A DNA stretch of 64,000 nt from Deltaproteobacteria bacterium (GTDB lineage: Bacteria > Myxococcota_C > UBA6777), in the NCBI GenBank assembly GCA_002731275.1, contig PCBK01000114.1, positions 1 to 64,000 on the forward strand, in the 5' to 3' direction. The first letter of the stretch is position 1. Each line of letters starts with the position of its first letter. The notes below the pieces were generated by a model. It ran no database searches. It worked only from the letters and a program-made list of their open reading frames with translations, and was not told where the DNA came from. Shown here one piece after another: positions 18,275 through 27,091 of the stretch. The position numbers and the translations under genes were made by a program.

Positions 18275-19498
18275 ATGGACAGGATCGAGCGCAATCTTCG
18301 GTTATATTGGTGGTATTGTGTTTTTATCTTCACACCGTGTTACCTCCCTGTTGTCGTGTTGTTTTGGAAGCAATCAGGGCTCGATATGTTTGAGGTTTAC
18401 GCGCTGCAAGGGCTCTTCGCGTTGTCGATGGTGTTGTTGGAAGTCCCGACAGGTATGGTCGCTGATCGGATTGGAAAACGTGCGAGTTTGCGGATTGGTG
18501 CGGGGTTTTTATTTCTGGGACTTCTGCTCTATTCGTTGAGTTCTACATTCTGGCTGTTTTTCGCTTCTGAGCTGCTCATGGCTTGTGGAGCTGCGCTTTT
18601 TTCGGGTGCAGATTCGGCATTTTTGTACGACTCGCTGGACGCTCTTGGACGCAGTGAAGAGTTCTCTCACTTCGAAGGGCGCACACGCTCAATCCAGATG
18701 GTCTCACTGGGACTTTCTACATTGATCGGGGGTTTTCTCGGTCAGCACGCAATGAGATGGACATTTGTGCTCTCTGCGATTGGGCCAGCTATATGTGTCG
18801 CCTTGTCATTCTTTTTTGTGGAGGCGCAACCCAAGGAGAGACCTGTATCGCTTCAGGCTTCGAGACTTGCGTATCGGCAGTTGATCAAAGATGCTTTGTA
18901 TTTCGTCACGCGACATCGATTGGTGCTCTGGTTGCTCGCGACTTGGGCGGTCACGGCTGGAAGTCTCAACACATTGTTGTGGATGTACCAACCTTATATG
19001 AAGTTTACGGGTCTACCCGTCTGGGCCTTTGGGATTGCCTTTGCGAGTTTTAACGTCGTCGCTGCTGTGACGAGCCATTATGCGGGTGCATTGCGAACGC
19101 GGTGGGGTGACAATGGCATCTTGTTGTTGATGGGATTGGGCGTGCTCTTGGCGCCATTTTTGATGTCCATCATGAACCATCCCCTTGGGTTTATGTTGAT
19201 CTTCTCAAACCAATTCGCGAGAGGACTGTTTCGCCCTGTTTTGGGACCTCGTCTGATGGAGTACACTTTTGCAGATAAGCGCGCGACGGTCCTCTCGTTG
19301 GCTTCTTTGTCCAGGTGGTTTTTCTTCGCGCTCTTTGCACCGCTTATCGGGTTGATCGCGAAGTATTCAACAGTACAAACAACGTTACTTTTGCAAGGCG
19401 TGGTGTTGTCGTGTGTATTTGGTGTGATGGTTTTCTTGTACAGACAGATTCCTGCCAAGTACTTCGAGGTGAAGGCGTCTGTTACGGAACATCAGTAA
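18275..19498 (+). CDS. MFS transporter
   Basis: 407 residues from ATG 18275, which has AGGAGAAG just upstream (18263-18270); the longer open frame from 18161 adds implausible sequence. Twelve hydrophobic segments in two halves. The MFS signature between helices 2 and 3 is GMVADRIGKRASLRIG. Low similarity to a known substrate class can be judged by eye; related proteins are annotated as drug or sugar efflux permeases. Single plus-strand gene between two minus-strand blocks, convergent with the HAD gene 34 bases later. Confidence 0.85.
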   Translation: MDRIERNLRLYWWYCVFIFTPCYLPVVVLFWKQSGLDMFEVYALQGLFALSMVLLEVPTGMVADRIGKRASLRIGAGFLFLGLLLYSLSSTFWLFFASELLMACGAALFSGADSAFLYDSLDALGRSEEFSHFEGRTRSIQMVSLGLSTLIGGFLGQHAMRWTFVLSAIGPAICVALSFFFVEAQPKERPVSLQASRLAYRQLIKDALYFVTRHRLVLWLLATWAVTAGSLNTLLWMYQPYMKFTGLPVWAFGIAFASFNVVAAVTSHYAGALRTRWGDNGILLLMGLGVLLAPFLMSIMNHPLGFMLIFSNQFARGLFRPVLGPRLMEYTFADKRATVLSLASLSRWFFFALFAPLIGLIAKYSTVQTTLLLQGVVLSCVFGVMVFLYRQIPAKYFEVKASVTEHQ

Positions 19499-19531
19499 GG
19501 GATATCTTTGGAGGGGGCTTTGTAGCAGTGG

Positions 19532-20161
19532 TCAGGTGACAGGCAGCAAACCGATGTCTTTGAGCAGCCCAATACATTCGTCAGCGGTTGTGCATAGGTA
19601 TGCTTGCATACCCATCGCTTTTGCGCCTTCAATGTTTTCCTGTTTATCGTCGAAAAACACTGTTTGTTCTGGTCTGTAACCTGTCTGCTCAAGTGCTCGT
19701 TGGTACAAGAGCGCTTCAGGTTTGAGCGCCTTGAGTCCGTATGAAGTGAGCTGTCCAGTCAAGTGGTCGAGGTAGGGGAGCATCTGTTGACAACGTTGAT
19801 GGTGGAGTGGGTCTGTGTTGCTCAGCAGCCACATGGGGATGTGGGGCGCGAGCTGTTCGAGCACTGTTCCCATCTTTGGTCTGGGGATAAAGAAGCTCCC
19901 CCAGGCATCGACGAAGCGGTTGTATGGGATGTCTTCGGCGGACTTGTCGAGCGCGTCGAGGACTTCTTGGTGGAACTCTTCGGGGGTTGTCATCCCACGG
20001 TTGACCCGGTCAAAGATCCCTGTTGGAAACAGGAGCGTTTTGATCTCTTGTTGTGAAAGTCCGAAGAGTGGGCAAAGTTCGCCGTAGAGTGAGTCAAAGT
20101 CGAGGGTGACGAGGACATTTCCGAGGTCCCAAAAGATCATCTCGGGTGTGTGTGAAGGCAT
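19532..20161 (-). CDS. HAD-superfamily hydrolase (subfamily IA, YihX-like)
   Basis: 209 residues. HAD motif I is IFWDLGNVLVTLD (the nucleophile is the Asp of WDLGNV; the usual second Asp is Asn, as in YihX-type phosphatases that carry DLGNV), motif II WLLSNTDPLHHQ, motif III Lys in LKALKPEAL and motif IV VFFDDKQENIEGA. Small cap domain after motif I. Cytoplasmic phosphatase acting on small phosphorylated metabolites such as sugar phosphates (family knowledge); substrate unknown. Likely co-transcribed with the MAPEG gene upstream (55-base gap). Confidence 0.85.
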   Translation of the reverse strand: MPSHTPEMIFWDLGNVLVTLDFDSLYGELCPLFGLSQQEIKTLLFPTGIFDRVNRGMTTPEEFHQEVLDALDKSAEDIPYNRFVDAWGSFFIPRPKMGTVLEQLAPHIPMWLLSNTDPLHHQRCQQMLPYLDHLTGQLTSYGLKALKPEALLYQRALEQTGYRPEQTVFFDDKQENIEGAKAMGMQAYLCTTADECIGLLKDIGLLPVT

Positions 20162-20216
20162 GGGGTTGTGATCCTGTTAGGCTGGTCTCAGGTCGGTGAG
20201 CGTGGTTCTTGTGGTC

Positions 20217-20606
20217 TTACATGAGTTGAAGGGCCATTGTGACGATACCCGCGATTGAAACGCCCCAGATGAGTGTGCGGACGTATGGGATACCGATCAC
20301 ATAAATGGGCAGGTAAAGGGCACGTCCACCAAAGTACATCCAGGCACCAATGGCTGTCATGCTGTTGGACTTTTGGAGCACAACGACGAGGATGAGTGTC
20401 GCAAGGGCCCAGGGTAGAGTCTCTTTAAAGTTTGCGTTCGCGCGCTGTGCTCGTTCGTATTGGAGACTTTGTATCTCTGCGAGGTTGTCACGGTTGCCTG
20501 CAAGATCACCGAGTCCTTTTTTGAGTGAGTAGAAAATGGATGGCAGGAACATGTGCACAAATGCGAGCCCAAAGGTCATGAGAAAGATGAGAATTTCAGT
20601 TTTCAT
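20217..20606 (-). CDS. MAPEG family membrane protein
   Basis: 129 residues with four predicted helices. The pattern NRDNLAEIQSLQYERAQRAN followed by NFKETLPWA is typical of MAPEG proteins (membrane-associated proteins in eicosanoid and glutathione metabolism), which in bacteria often lack known substrates and may conjugate glutathione or bind lipids. Its length is normal for the family. ATG 20606 has AGGAC upstream. It sits between a TPR gene and a HAD gene on the same strand. Confidence 0.85.
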   Translation of the reverse strand: MKTEILIFLMTFGLAFVHMFLPSIFYSLKKGLGDLAGNRDNLAEIQSLQYERAQRANANFKETLPWALATLILVVVLQKSNSMTAIGAWMYFGGRALYLPIYVIGIPYVRTLIWGVSIAGIVTMALQLM

Positions 20607-20635
20607 AGTGGGGTCCTGTCGGAGTGGAAGTTTGT

Positions 20636-21421
20636 TTATTCGTTGAGTAATTCTACGGCGTCGAGTGTTTGGCTGTTGTCCTTCTCTTCAGGGGGTGTGA
20701 TGTCAGGAGAAGGATTGCCTGTCGCCATGGCGCGAAGATAGTGTTCTGCGCGTTTGTCCTGTGGGGCGAGGGTTTTGGCCTGATTCCAAACGGCCTCTGC
20801 TTTACCTTGATCGCCTTGTTTGTAGTGGAGAACACCTAGGTTAAGAAGCGCCGGCAAGTAAGATGGGTGTTGTTCCTGGATGGTCGTGTATTCGGCGACG
20901 GCGAGGTCAAATTGATTGTTGTCGCGCAAGGTATTGGCGAGTTTGAGGCGGATATCAGGGTAGGTTGGGCGGAGTCCAAGTGCGCGTTTGTACTCCTCTG
21001 AAGCTTCGCTGTAGTAGAGTGATTCTGCGTAGATGTCGCCGATCTGTGCGTGTAAATTGGCGATCTTATTTTTGAGGAAGTCGTCAAGTCCCGCAGGTTG
21101 CTTCTCTCTGATGGTGCGTACTTTTTGGAAGATCTCATTGGCTTCGTCGTACTCACCGATGTCAGAGAGTGTGATCGCGAGGTGAAGATTGGCTTCGATG
21201 TAGTGAGGATTGATCGCAATCGCCGCCCGGAAGGAGGTGAGGGCGTTTTGGTACTCTCCCTTTTCCAGGCGCAACAGCCCTTGGAGATGGTGGGCGTCGG
21301 CAAAATGTGTCTCTTCCTGGAGCATCTGGTCAAGGTAACCTTGGGCTTGTTCATGTTCCTGATTTTCAAAGCTCTCTTTGGCCAGAGTCAGGAGCATTCT
21401 CGGGGTCATTTTTTCACTCAT
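20636..21421 (-). CDS. tetratricopeptide repeat protein
   Basis: About 261 residues from the ATG at 21421, which has AAGAGAGG 6 bases upstream; the frame can be extended nine codons. At least five TPR units are visible (for example the unit starting ADAHHLQGLLRLEKGEYQNA and the unit with ALLNLGVLHYKQGDQGKAEA). No signal peptide, so cytoplasmic. It is a scaffold for protein-protein contacts; partner unknown. Directly downstream of a BamD-like gene, gap about 55 bases. Confidence 0.85.
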   Translation of the reverse strand: MSEKMTPRMLLTLAKESFENQEHEQAQGYLDQMLQEETHFADAHHLQGLLRLEKGEYQNALTSFRAAIAINPHYIEANLHLAITLSDIGEYDEANEIFQKVRTIREKQPAGLDDFLKNKIANLHAQIGDIYAESLYYSEASEEYKRALGLRPTYPDIRLKLANTLRDNNQFDLAVAEYTTIQEQHPSYLPALLNLGVLHYKQGDQGKAEAVWNQAKTLAPQDKRAEHYLRAMATGNPSPDITPPEEKDNSQTLDAVELLNE

Positions 21422-21476
21422 AGACGACCTCTCTTCCTTGATTCCCATTGGACAACATGATGCCTCCAGGGAAGGT

Positions 21477-22382
21477 TTATTGTTTTTGTATGTCCTTTTT
21501 CGTCGGGACTGTCGTTGTTGACGGGAGCTTAGGGGCTGGGGCCGCCTTCGCGGTCTTGGTCCACCCTTTCAGTTTTCGGCGGGCGCGTACAACATATCGG
21601 CTCTTTGGGTGTTTTTTGAGCAGTGTGTTAAACGCGATCTGGGCGTGCTTTTTGTCTTGTAAGCGTAGGTAAGCGTCGACGATTTTGAATCTCGCTTCGT
21701 CTGCGAGGCTGTTGTCCGGGTATTTTTTGAGCACGTGCTCCATCCGCCAAACCACCGAGCGATATTTTCCGCGTTTTGCATAAAAACGTGCGACGTAGAT
21801 CTCGTGCTTTACGAGCTCACGAGTGCAGTTGTCGAGGAGCTTTTTGGCCTCTGCAAACTTTTTGTGTTTGGGGTACCGTACCATAAACGTTTTAAACGCT
21901 GCGATCGCTTGTTTGGTCGTTGAGGCATCTTTCTCGTGGGGGGAGGGCACGAGGAACCAATTCCATGGGCGGAGTTTGTAATAGCTGAAGGCTATTTGAT
22001 AGATGCAGTAGGGGGTCTTGCGGTGGGAGGGGTGCAGTTTTGAGAACAGCTTGTATGCGTCGACAGCCTGGAGATATTGACCTCCTTTAAAGTAGCTGTT
22101 GGCGATACTCACCTCTGCGAGGGTCGCGAAACCACTAAAGGGGTATTTTGTCTTCAATCTCTGGAAGATTTTTCGCGCGACAGAGAAGTTGCCTGCTTTG
22201 ATCTGTCCTTCACCCTGGGCAAACAATTTTTTGGCGCTCTTTGCGTAATTGACCTGGCCTGTCCGCGCACGCAGCGAAGCGCACACACCATCTGCGCCCA
22301 TCATCCAGGGAGCCATCAACACCATCAACCCGGCGAGCATCATGAGCTTCTTTGTTGGAGACACTTTGTATGAACCATTCAT
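21477..22382 (-). CDS. BamD-like outer-membrane assembly TPR protein
   Basis: 301 residues. N-terminal signal sequence, then TPR-type repeats matching BamD/YfiO: FAQGEGQIKAGNFSVARKIF, the HPSHRKTPYCIYQIAFSYYK block and LVKHEIYVARFYAKRGKYR, which in BamD lies in the C-terminal repeats. BamD is the essential lipoprotein that couples BamA to BamC/E during beta-barrel insertion. Odd point: the only Cys near the cleavage region is in GADGVCAS, which has Val at -1 and is a poor lipobox, so membrane anchoring may differ. The tail is Lys-rich. It could also be a YbgF/Tol-associated TPR protein; BamD is the better match by the repeat pattern. Confidence 0.75.
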   Translation of the reverse strand: MNGSYKVSPTKKLMMLAGLMVLMAPWMMGADGVCASLRARTGQVNYAKSAKKLFAQGEGQIKAGNFSVARKIFQRLKTKYPFSGFATLAEVSIANSYFKGGQYLQAVDAYKLFSKLHPSHRKTPYCIYQIAFSYYKLRPWNWFLVPSPHEKDASTTKQAIAAFKTFMVRYPKHKKFAEAKKLLDNCTRELVKHEIYVARFYAKRGKYRSVVWRMEHVLKKYPDNSLADEARFKIVDAYLRLQDKKHAQIAFNTLLKKHPKSRYVVRARRKLKGWTKTAKAAPAPKLPSTTTVPTKKDIQKQ

Positions 22383-22567
22383 TATCGGAAATACCTTTGT
22401 TTGTCGATCTTTATGTCAAGCGTACCCTGTGCAGCAGGGTCTCAGCTTGCTATTTGCCAATGTCTATCCAAGTTGTCAATCCTTCAAAAAGGGTACCAAA
22501 ATTAAAAACACTTGGCACTATCTTTTTCTCGCTACGGTTGCGTCTTCGTTATATTCGATGTCCACAC

Positions 22568-24358
22568 TTATTCGTTGTCATCTGCTGCGGGAGGTGGAAG
22601 TGTGTGAAAAAAATGCGTCAGTCGCTCTTGGAAGGCTTGTGGAGAGGGCACGTACGGCCAAGGAGCGAAGCGCGCCGTGTCGCAGTCTTCAAGCAACGAG
22701 GGGAGCGCTTGTGTCCATTCTTGCGGGTGGCTGGGTTGGGACAGCTGTGTGATCAACTCTTGGCGACTGCATCCCATCATGTAACGTTTGAGTAAGCCCT
22801 GCAAACTGAGCAACAGTCCTCTCTCGATCAATCCGTACTGCTCGCGATCTTGTAGAGGAAATGGACCTTGCATCAGGCGACTGAGATCTCGATATGCCTC
22901 TCTGTACATCTTGGCGAACAGCGCCAACTCTTCTTGTGTGTGGAGGGGGCGAGCTTGTGGTGTTTGTTTCTTCACGACAAACACGTACCAAAGACCTCCA
23001 ATAAGCGGAAACAACAGGACGCCTACCAACCACGTTAACCATCCCATGCCACTCGCTCCATGTCGCTTTTTTGCGGTCTTGGGCAAGATCAACGTAGCCG
23101 CTCGGTTGTGTTTCTTTGCGATGAAGATGTTGCTCGGTGTGACTTCGATCGTGTGGGGTGTGGTGTGCTTTGTGATGTACTGCTTGTTCCAGGGATCAAA
23201 GTAGCGAAAGGCGACCCCTGGAAGTTTCCATGTACCTGGTTTTTTGGGCAAAAAGAGTGATGTCGTGGTGTGTGTTCCTTGGAGCCTGTTGTCCTTCCAC
23301 TTGATCATGTGTGTTGTCCTGTTGGACAGCTGCTCGATTTGCGAAGGAGGCGTTGGCGTCGTGACTTGGAGCTGCTTGATCTGTCCGGTGCCTGTCACGG
23401 TCGTGGTGAGCACGATCGGGGAGCCTTGTTTGACCTTTGTTTGGTTGAGCTGGCTATGGATTGAGAAGCGGCCCACGTGTTGTTCGCGAAACCCCTTGGG
23501 CTTACCTGTTGTGGGCAATGGGAGCGCGCGGACCTGGACGACGGGGCTTCGTAAATATTCGTTTTTGTCGACAACGTCGTTGAGTTTGCGTTTGATACGA
23601 AGGACAAGTGGGTCGACTGTCAGTGTTCCCGACTTGAGAGGGAACAATGCGACGCGTGTCATCAATGTGTACTTGTAGGTTTTTCCATTGATCTGGCGTC
23701 GCTTCCAATTTTGAAGCGCGCGAGCTTTAAAGAGTTGCTCCTTCCAAAAACCATCATACCGCGGGAGTTGGGCGTAGTCCATGTCACAAGGGACTCGCTG
23801 GAAGAGGTAGGTCGAGACGATGGTCTGCTGTCCTTGGTAGACTTCCTTGGGGTGGATGTCCACGGAGAGAAAAATGTCCCCACGTGCGGAGAGCTGCTTG
23901 GGAGGAGAGAGAGAGGATGTTCGGTGGATGGTGACACCCTTTTGCACGGTGATCTGGAGGGGGGTTGACTTCAACCATTTCCGTCCAATCCGCACGCGAG
24001 CTTGTGTGAACGTGAATGTGCCGTAGCGGCGTGGTTGGAATGTGTATGTGTACGTCCAAAAGTGTCGGATCTTCGGCGTCGCACCAGCACGATAGATGGC
24101 CTCTTTGCGGTACGATTTTTGGCGCTTCTTGAGGCGAAATCGACGATTCTTTGGGTAACGCAAGTTCCGGATTCGTTTGTGGAACGAGGCGATATGGATG
24201 GAGATGATCAGCTTCTCGTCTTTGTGAAGGCGCTGCTTGTTGGCTTTGACTTCAAAGACGTCATCTGCGGCGAAGGCGGGGAGGTGGGCGAGTAGGAGGA
24301 CGCCAAAGAGCGCAATGGGTCCGATCCTTGTGAGGTTTGCTTGTCGAAGTCGGTCCAT
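22568..24358 (-). CDS. BatD-like protein (aerotolerance-type), membrane anchored
   Basis: About 597 residues from ATG 24358 (GGAAG close upstream, and the signal peptide MDRLRQANLTRIGPIALFG... ending in AFA-ADD begins there). The extracytoplasmic part is made of BatD-type beta domains: KANKQRLHKDEKLIISIHI, then VDIHPKEVYQGQQTIVSTYL, then SIHSQLNQTKVKQGSPIVL. A membrane helix (near GWLTWLVGVLLFPLIGGLWY) precedes a cytoplasmic helical tail. BatD proteins accompany VWA proteins BatA/BatB in envelope stress or aerotolerance operons. Here no VWA gene is adjacent; the VWA pair is about 21 kb away with another, shorter BatD-like protein. Confidence 0.78.
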   Translation of the reverse strand: MDRLRQANLTRIGPIALFGVLLLAHLPAFAADDVFEVKANKQRLHKDEKLIISIHIASFHKRIRNLRYPKNRRFRLKKRQKSYRKEAIYRAGATPKIRHFWTYTYTFQPRRYGTFTFTQARVRIGRKWLKSTPLQITVQKGVTIHRTSSLSPPKQLSARGDIFLSVDIHPKEVYQGQQTIVSTYLFQRVPCDMDYAQLPRYDGFWKEQLFKARALQNWKRRQINGKTYKYTLMTRVALFPLKSGTLTVDPLVLRIKRKLNDVVDKNEYLRSPVVQVRALPLPTTGKPKGFREQHVGRFSIHSQLNQTKVKQGSPIVLTTTVTGTGQIKQLQVTTPTPPSQIEQLSNRTTHMIKWKDNRLQGTHTTTSLFLPKKPGTWKLPGVAFRYFDPWNKQYITKHTTPHTIEVTPSNIFIAKKHNRAATLILPKTAKKRHGASGMGWLTWLVGVLLFPLIGGLWYVFVVKKQTPQARPLHTQEELALFAKMYREAYRDLSRLMQGPFPLQDREQYGLIERGLLLSLQGLLKRYMMGCSRQELITQLSQPSHPQEWTQALPSLLEDCDTARFAPWPYVPSPQAFQERLTHFFHTLPPPAADDNE

Positions 24359-24501
24359 CAACTTCCAATTCTCCAGGGTAAGCAGAGGTGTACAGGGTGA
24401 CCTGATAGAACCACCTGCTGGAGGTGTTGTCAATGAGGAGTGATGGAGTGTGGCTCTTTTGGGTGGGGGAGTGGGCGGGGGTTGCGATTCTTACGCTGTC
24501 C

Positions 24502-25869
24502 TTAGGAGCAGTGCTCGTCTTCCCATTTTTTCATGCGCTCTTCGCGGACCTGTGGAGCGGGGTGCGTGCTGTTGAGGCGGTCCCACATTGCGTGGTTGGC
24601 GACGGGAGCGATGTGTCTGATTTGGTGGAAGAATGCCTTCCCATTTTTGCATCCGTTGGTCTCAAGCAGGTGTGTATCCGCGTTGTATTCGTTACGTTGG
24701 GTAAAGCTGATCATGAGGAATGTCAGGGGATACATGAACATCAAGTTGAGCATGGACTGTCCAAAGAAGGAGAAGATCTGTGCGCTGGTGGCTTTGTCGA
24801 AGTTGAAGTAGTCAGGCGAGAAGAATCCACCTTTGGAGAATCCGTAGAAGACGAGGACTGTGGTCATGGATGAGATAAATGCGCCGAGGCAGACGGACTT
24901 GAGGACGTGGTATCCTCGAATGTGTCCAACCTCGTGGGACACGACGGCTTCGAGTGCGTCGTCGTCGAGCTTGAGGATAAAGTCGGGGTTGCTTGGGTCT
25001 TTGTAACCGCGCACAAGCTCTTCGGTGAGGGCGATTTGTCTGTAGCCAAAGAGTCCTGTCGCGAATGCGTTGGGGCCCATTTTGCTGTTGCGAAGCACAC
25101 CAACTTCGCTGTCTTTGATACCTTGTGAGGCGAGGTATGTCTTGAGATTTTCTTTGAATGTGTCGCTGAGTCCTTCGTATTCGAGGTAGGGGACAACTTT
25201 GCCTTTCATGTGGCGGATAAATACGAAGAGTTGGATGATTTGACTGATCCAAATAAACGCGACGCTGCCCATCCAGCCTGAAGGACCTTGTGTCGCCAGG
25301 AAGTATACGGGACCTGCCCAAGAGATCATGCCCCACGCCTGCCAGATCATCAACCCTGACTGCCAAGTCTTACCTGGAGTGTGGTACTGGACTGGGAGCG
25401 CAGGTGTCCACAGCGAGAAGATCTTGCTGAGCGTCATGTTGATGATCCAGCCGATGACCATCAAGATCACGTAGATCACGCTGTAGGAGACGTATTGGTG
25501 TGCGACCATGACGATCAGGGGCATCCCACCGTATATGTAACCAAATTGAAAACCGAAAGAGACAGATTGTCCCAAGAAACGTTTCCACCAACGACCCTTT
25601 TTGGTTTTGAGCTTCTTCGCAAAGATCTCGTCATTGATGCTTTCGAGGTCTTCTGGGCGTTTGGCGTTTCGTACATGGAGATACTGCATCAAATCCACCA
25701 CTCTGTAGATGATGAATCCAATGGCCGCAAATGCAGCCGTGATGATCAGCCATGTGTAAGTGACTTTGGTCTCGGGGGTGTCCAAAAACCCTGGCTCATC
25801 CCCAAACTCATCTGCAAATGAGAATAACCATCCGTATTTGACGTAGATCGTTAAAAACCATTCTTGCAT
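24502..25869 (-). CDS. M48-family membrane metalloprotease (HtpX/Ste24-type)
   Basis: 455 residues with several membrane helices (about 38-58, 105-150, 175-220, 325-350, 370-390). The zinc motif HEVGH is at residues 312-316 in AVVSHEVGHIRGY, and the third ligand is the Glu of RNEYNAD near residue 395. The segment GPNAFATGLFGYRQIALTEEL upstream of HEVGH is a standard M48 feature. It degrades misfolded membrane proteins or processes CAAX-type substrates in known relatives. The long N-terminal membrane region before the protease is more like Ste24 than short HtpX. ATG 25869 has GGAG upstream. Confidence 0.87.
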   Translation of the reverse strand: MQEWFLTIYVKYGWLFSFADEFGDEPGFLDTPETKVTYTWLIITAAFAAIGFIIYRVVDLMQYLHVRNAKRPEDLESINDEIFAKKLKTKKGRWWKRFLGQSVSFGFQFGYIYGGMPLIVMVAHQYVSYSVIYVILMVIGWIINMTLSKIFSLWTPALPVQYHTPGKTWQSGLMIWQAWGMISWAGPVYFLATQGPSGWMGSVAFIWISQIIQLFVFIRHMKGKVVPYLEYEGLSDTFKENLKTYLASQGIKDSEVGVLRNSKMGPNAFATGLFGYRQIALTEELVRGYKDPSNPDFILKLDDDALEAVVSHEVGHIRGYHVLKSVCLGAFISSMTTVLVFYGFSKGGFFSPDYFNFDKATSAQIFSFFGQSMLNLMFMYPLTFLMISFTQRNEYNADTHLLETNGCKNGKAFFHQIRHIAPVANHAMWDRLNSTHPAPQVREERMKKWEDEHCS

Positions 25870-26345
25870 TCTTTCGGCTCCGAAAAGTCTATTGGTAATG
25901 GTGAACTGACCCGTCCGTATAGGAGCGAGCTGCTGAAATCATCCATAAATCGGCGTCTCAGCTTCCTGCTTTTACGACAAGACAGCGGTCTGTGTGTTCG
26001 CGGGTGTCTTGCCCTTCGCAATTGTGTCTCGAAATCATCTTTGTATCATATGTCGAAAACGCGGCAAAATCCAGGTCACATGAATATCTTCTTTTCTCCC
26101 ACAATGGCTGGTTGTTTGCGTGCATAAGCGAGTGTTTGTGGACAGTGGGGTAGATTTGTAAATAGAATAAGTGTATCGTTTCTGCGTCTATTTCGACAAA
26201 GGAATGGGGAGGCGGGATTGGCCTCCTTGAGACCGGATGGGTTGGTCATCATCGAAGATGGATGATCTTGAACATTCGATTCATTGATTGATGCGGGCTG
26301 GAGAACGTAGACCCGATCTAGCCTGAATAACAGGAGAAAAACCGC
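25870..26345. other. 476-base divergent intergenic region
   Basis: Lies between the M48 protease (minus) and the YceI gene (plus). No gene is supported. A 6-bp stem GGAGGC (26208-26213) / GCCTCC (26221-26226) lies about 120 bases before the YceI start, without a T-tract. The ribosome binding site AGGAG for YceI closes the region. Confidence 0.4.
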
Positions 26346-26957
26346 ATGGTAAGAAAACTCTCGATGTTTGTTGCGATTGCTGCATTTGTTGTGACTGGAT
26401 GGCAGGCTCCCGCGTCCGCAAAAAAAGTGCTCGGTGGCAAAGGAAAAGCCCTCGTCCTCGCGTATATCTACCACCCCGCAAAGAAAATCCTCGCGGGCTC
26501 TCGTAAACTCAGTGGTGAAGTCAAGTTCGGCGCAAAAACCGGCAGCACCACCGCACTCTCAGGTTCTGTTAATATCCCTGTCAAATCACTTCGCAGCGGA
26601 AACGCTCGTCGCGACAACTACATGCGTAACTCTCTGGGCATCAAAGCCAACCCCACTATCAGCTTCGCGCCCAAGTCGATCACAGAGAAAGCACAAACTG
26701 TGAAGAAATACTCTTGGAAAGCCAGCAAGCGCAAGCCCGTCAAGTGTACACATGAGATCAAAGGGACCTTCACGATCAACGGAAAAACCCAAGACGTGAC
26801 TGTCGCTGCGAAAGTGGTCAACAAAGGCGGCAAGACTCGCTACATCATCCCCAATCTCGTACTCAAAGTAACGGACTTCGGTATCGTTCGTCCCTCCCTT
26901 GGACCAGCGAAGATCAAAAACGAAGTGCACCTTCGTATGCTCATCACCCTCGAATAA
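26346..26957 (+). CDS. YceI family periplasmic protein
   Basis: 203 residues. Signal peptide with cleavage after APASA, then a YceI lipocalin-like beta-barrel: IYHPAKKILAGSRKLSGEVKF, the SGSVNIPVKSLRSGNARRDNYM block, GIKANPTISF and GTFTINGKTQDVTVAA. YceI proteins bind isoprenoid-type lipids such as polyprenyl quinones in the periplasm and are often stress induced. Unusually Lys-rich for the family, like other exported proteins in this window. AGGAG precedes ATG 26346 at good spacing. Confidence 0.87.
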   Translation: MVRKLSMFVAIAAFVVTGWQAPASAKKVLGGKGKALVLAYIYHPAKKILAGSRKLSGEVKFGAKTGSTTALSGSVNIPVKSLRSGNARRDNYMRNSLGIKANPTISFAPKSITEKAQTVKKYSWKASKRKPVKCTHEIKGTFTINGKTQDVTVAAKVVNKGGKTRYIIPNLVLKVTDFGIVRPSLGPAKIKNEVHLRMLITLE

Positions 26958-27091
26958 TTTCCTCCCCCCTTCATCTCCCCACAATTCCTCTCTTCTTACT
27001 CTCTTCGTCACACCCAACAGCTCCACGACTGGATCACGACACGTAGATGGGATACGATGTCCCCATCTTTGTGACTTGGAGGTGATCGATT

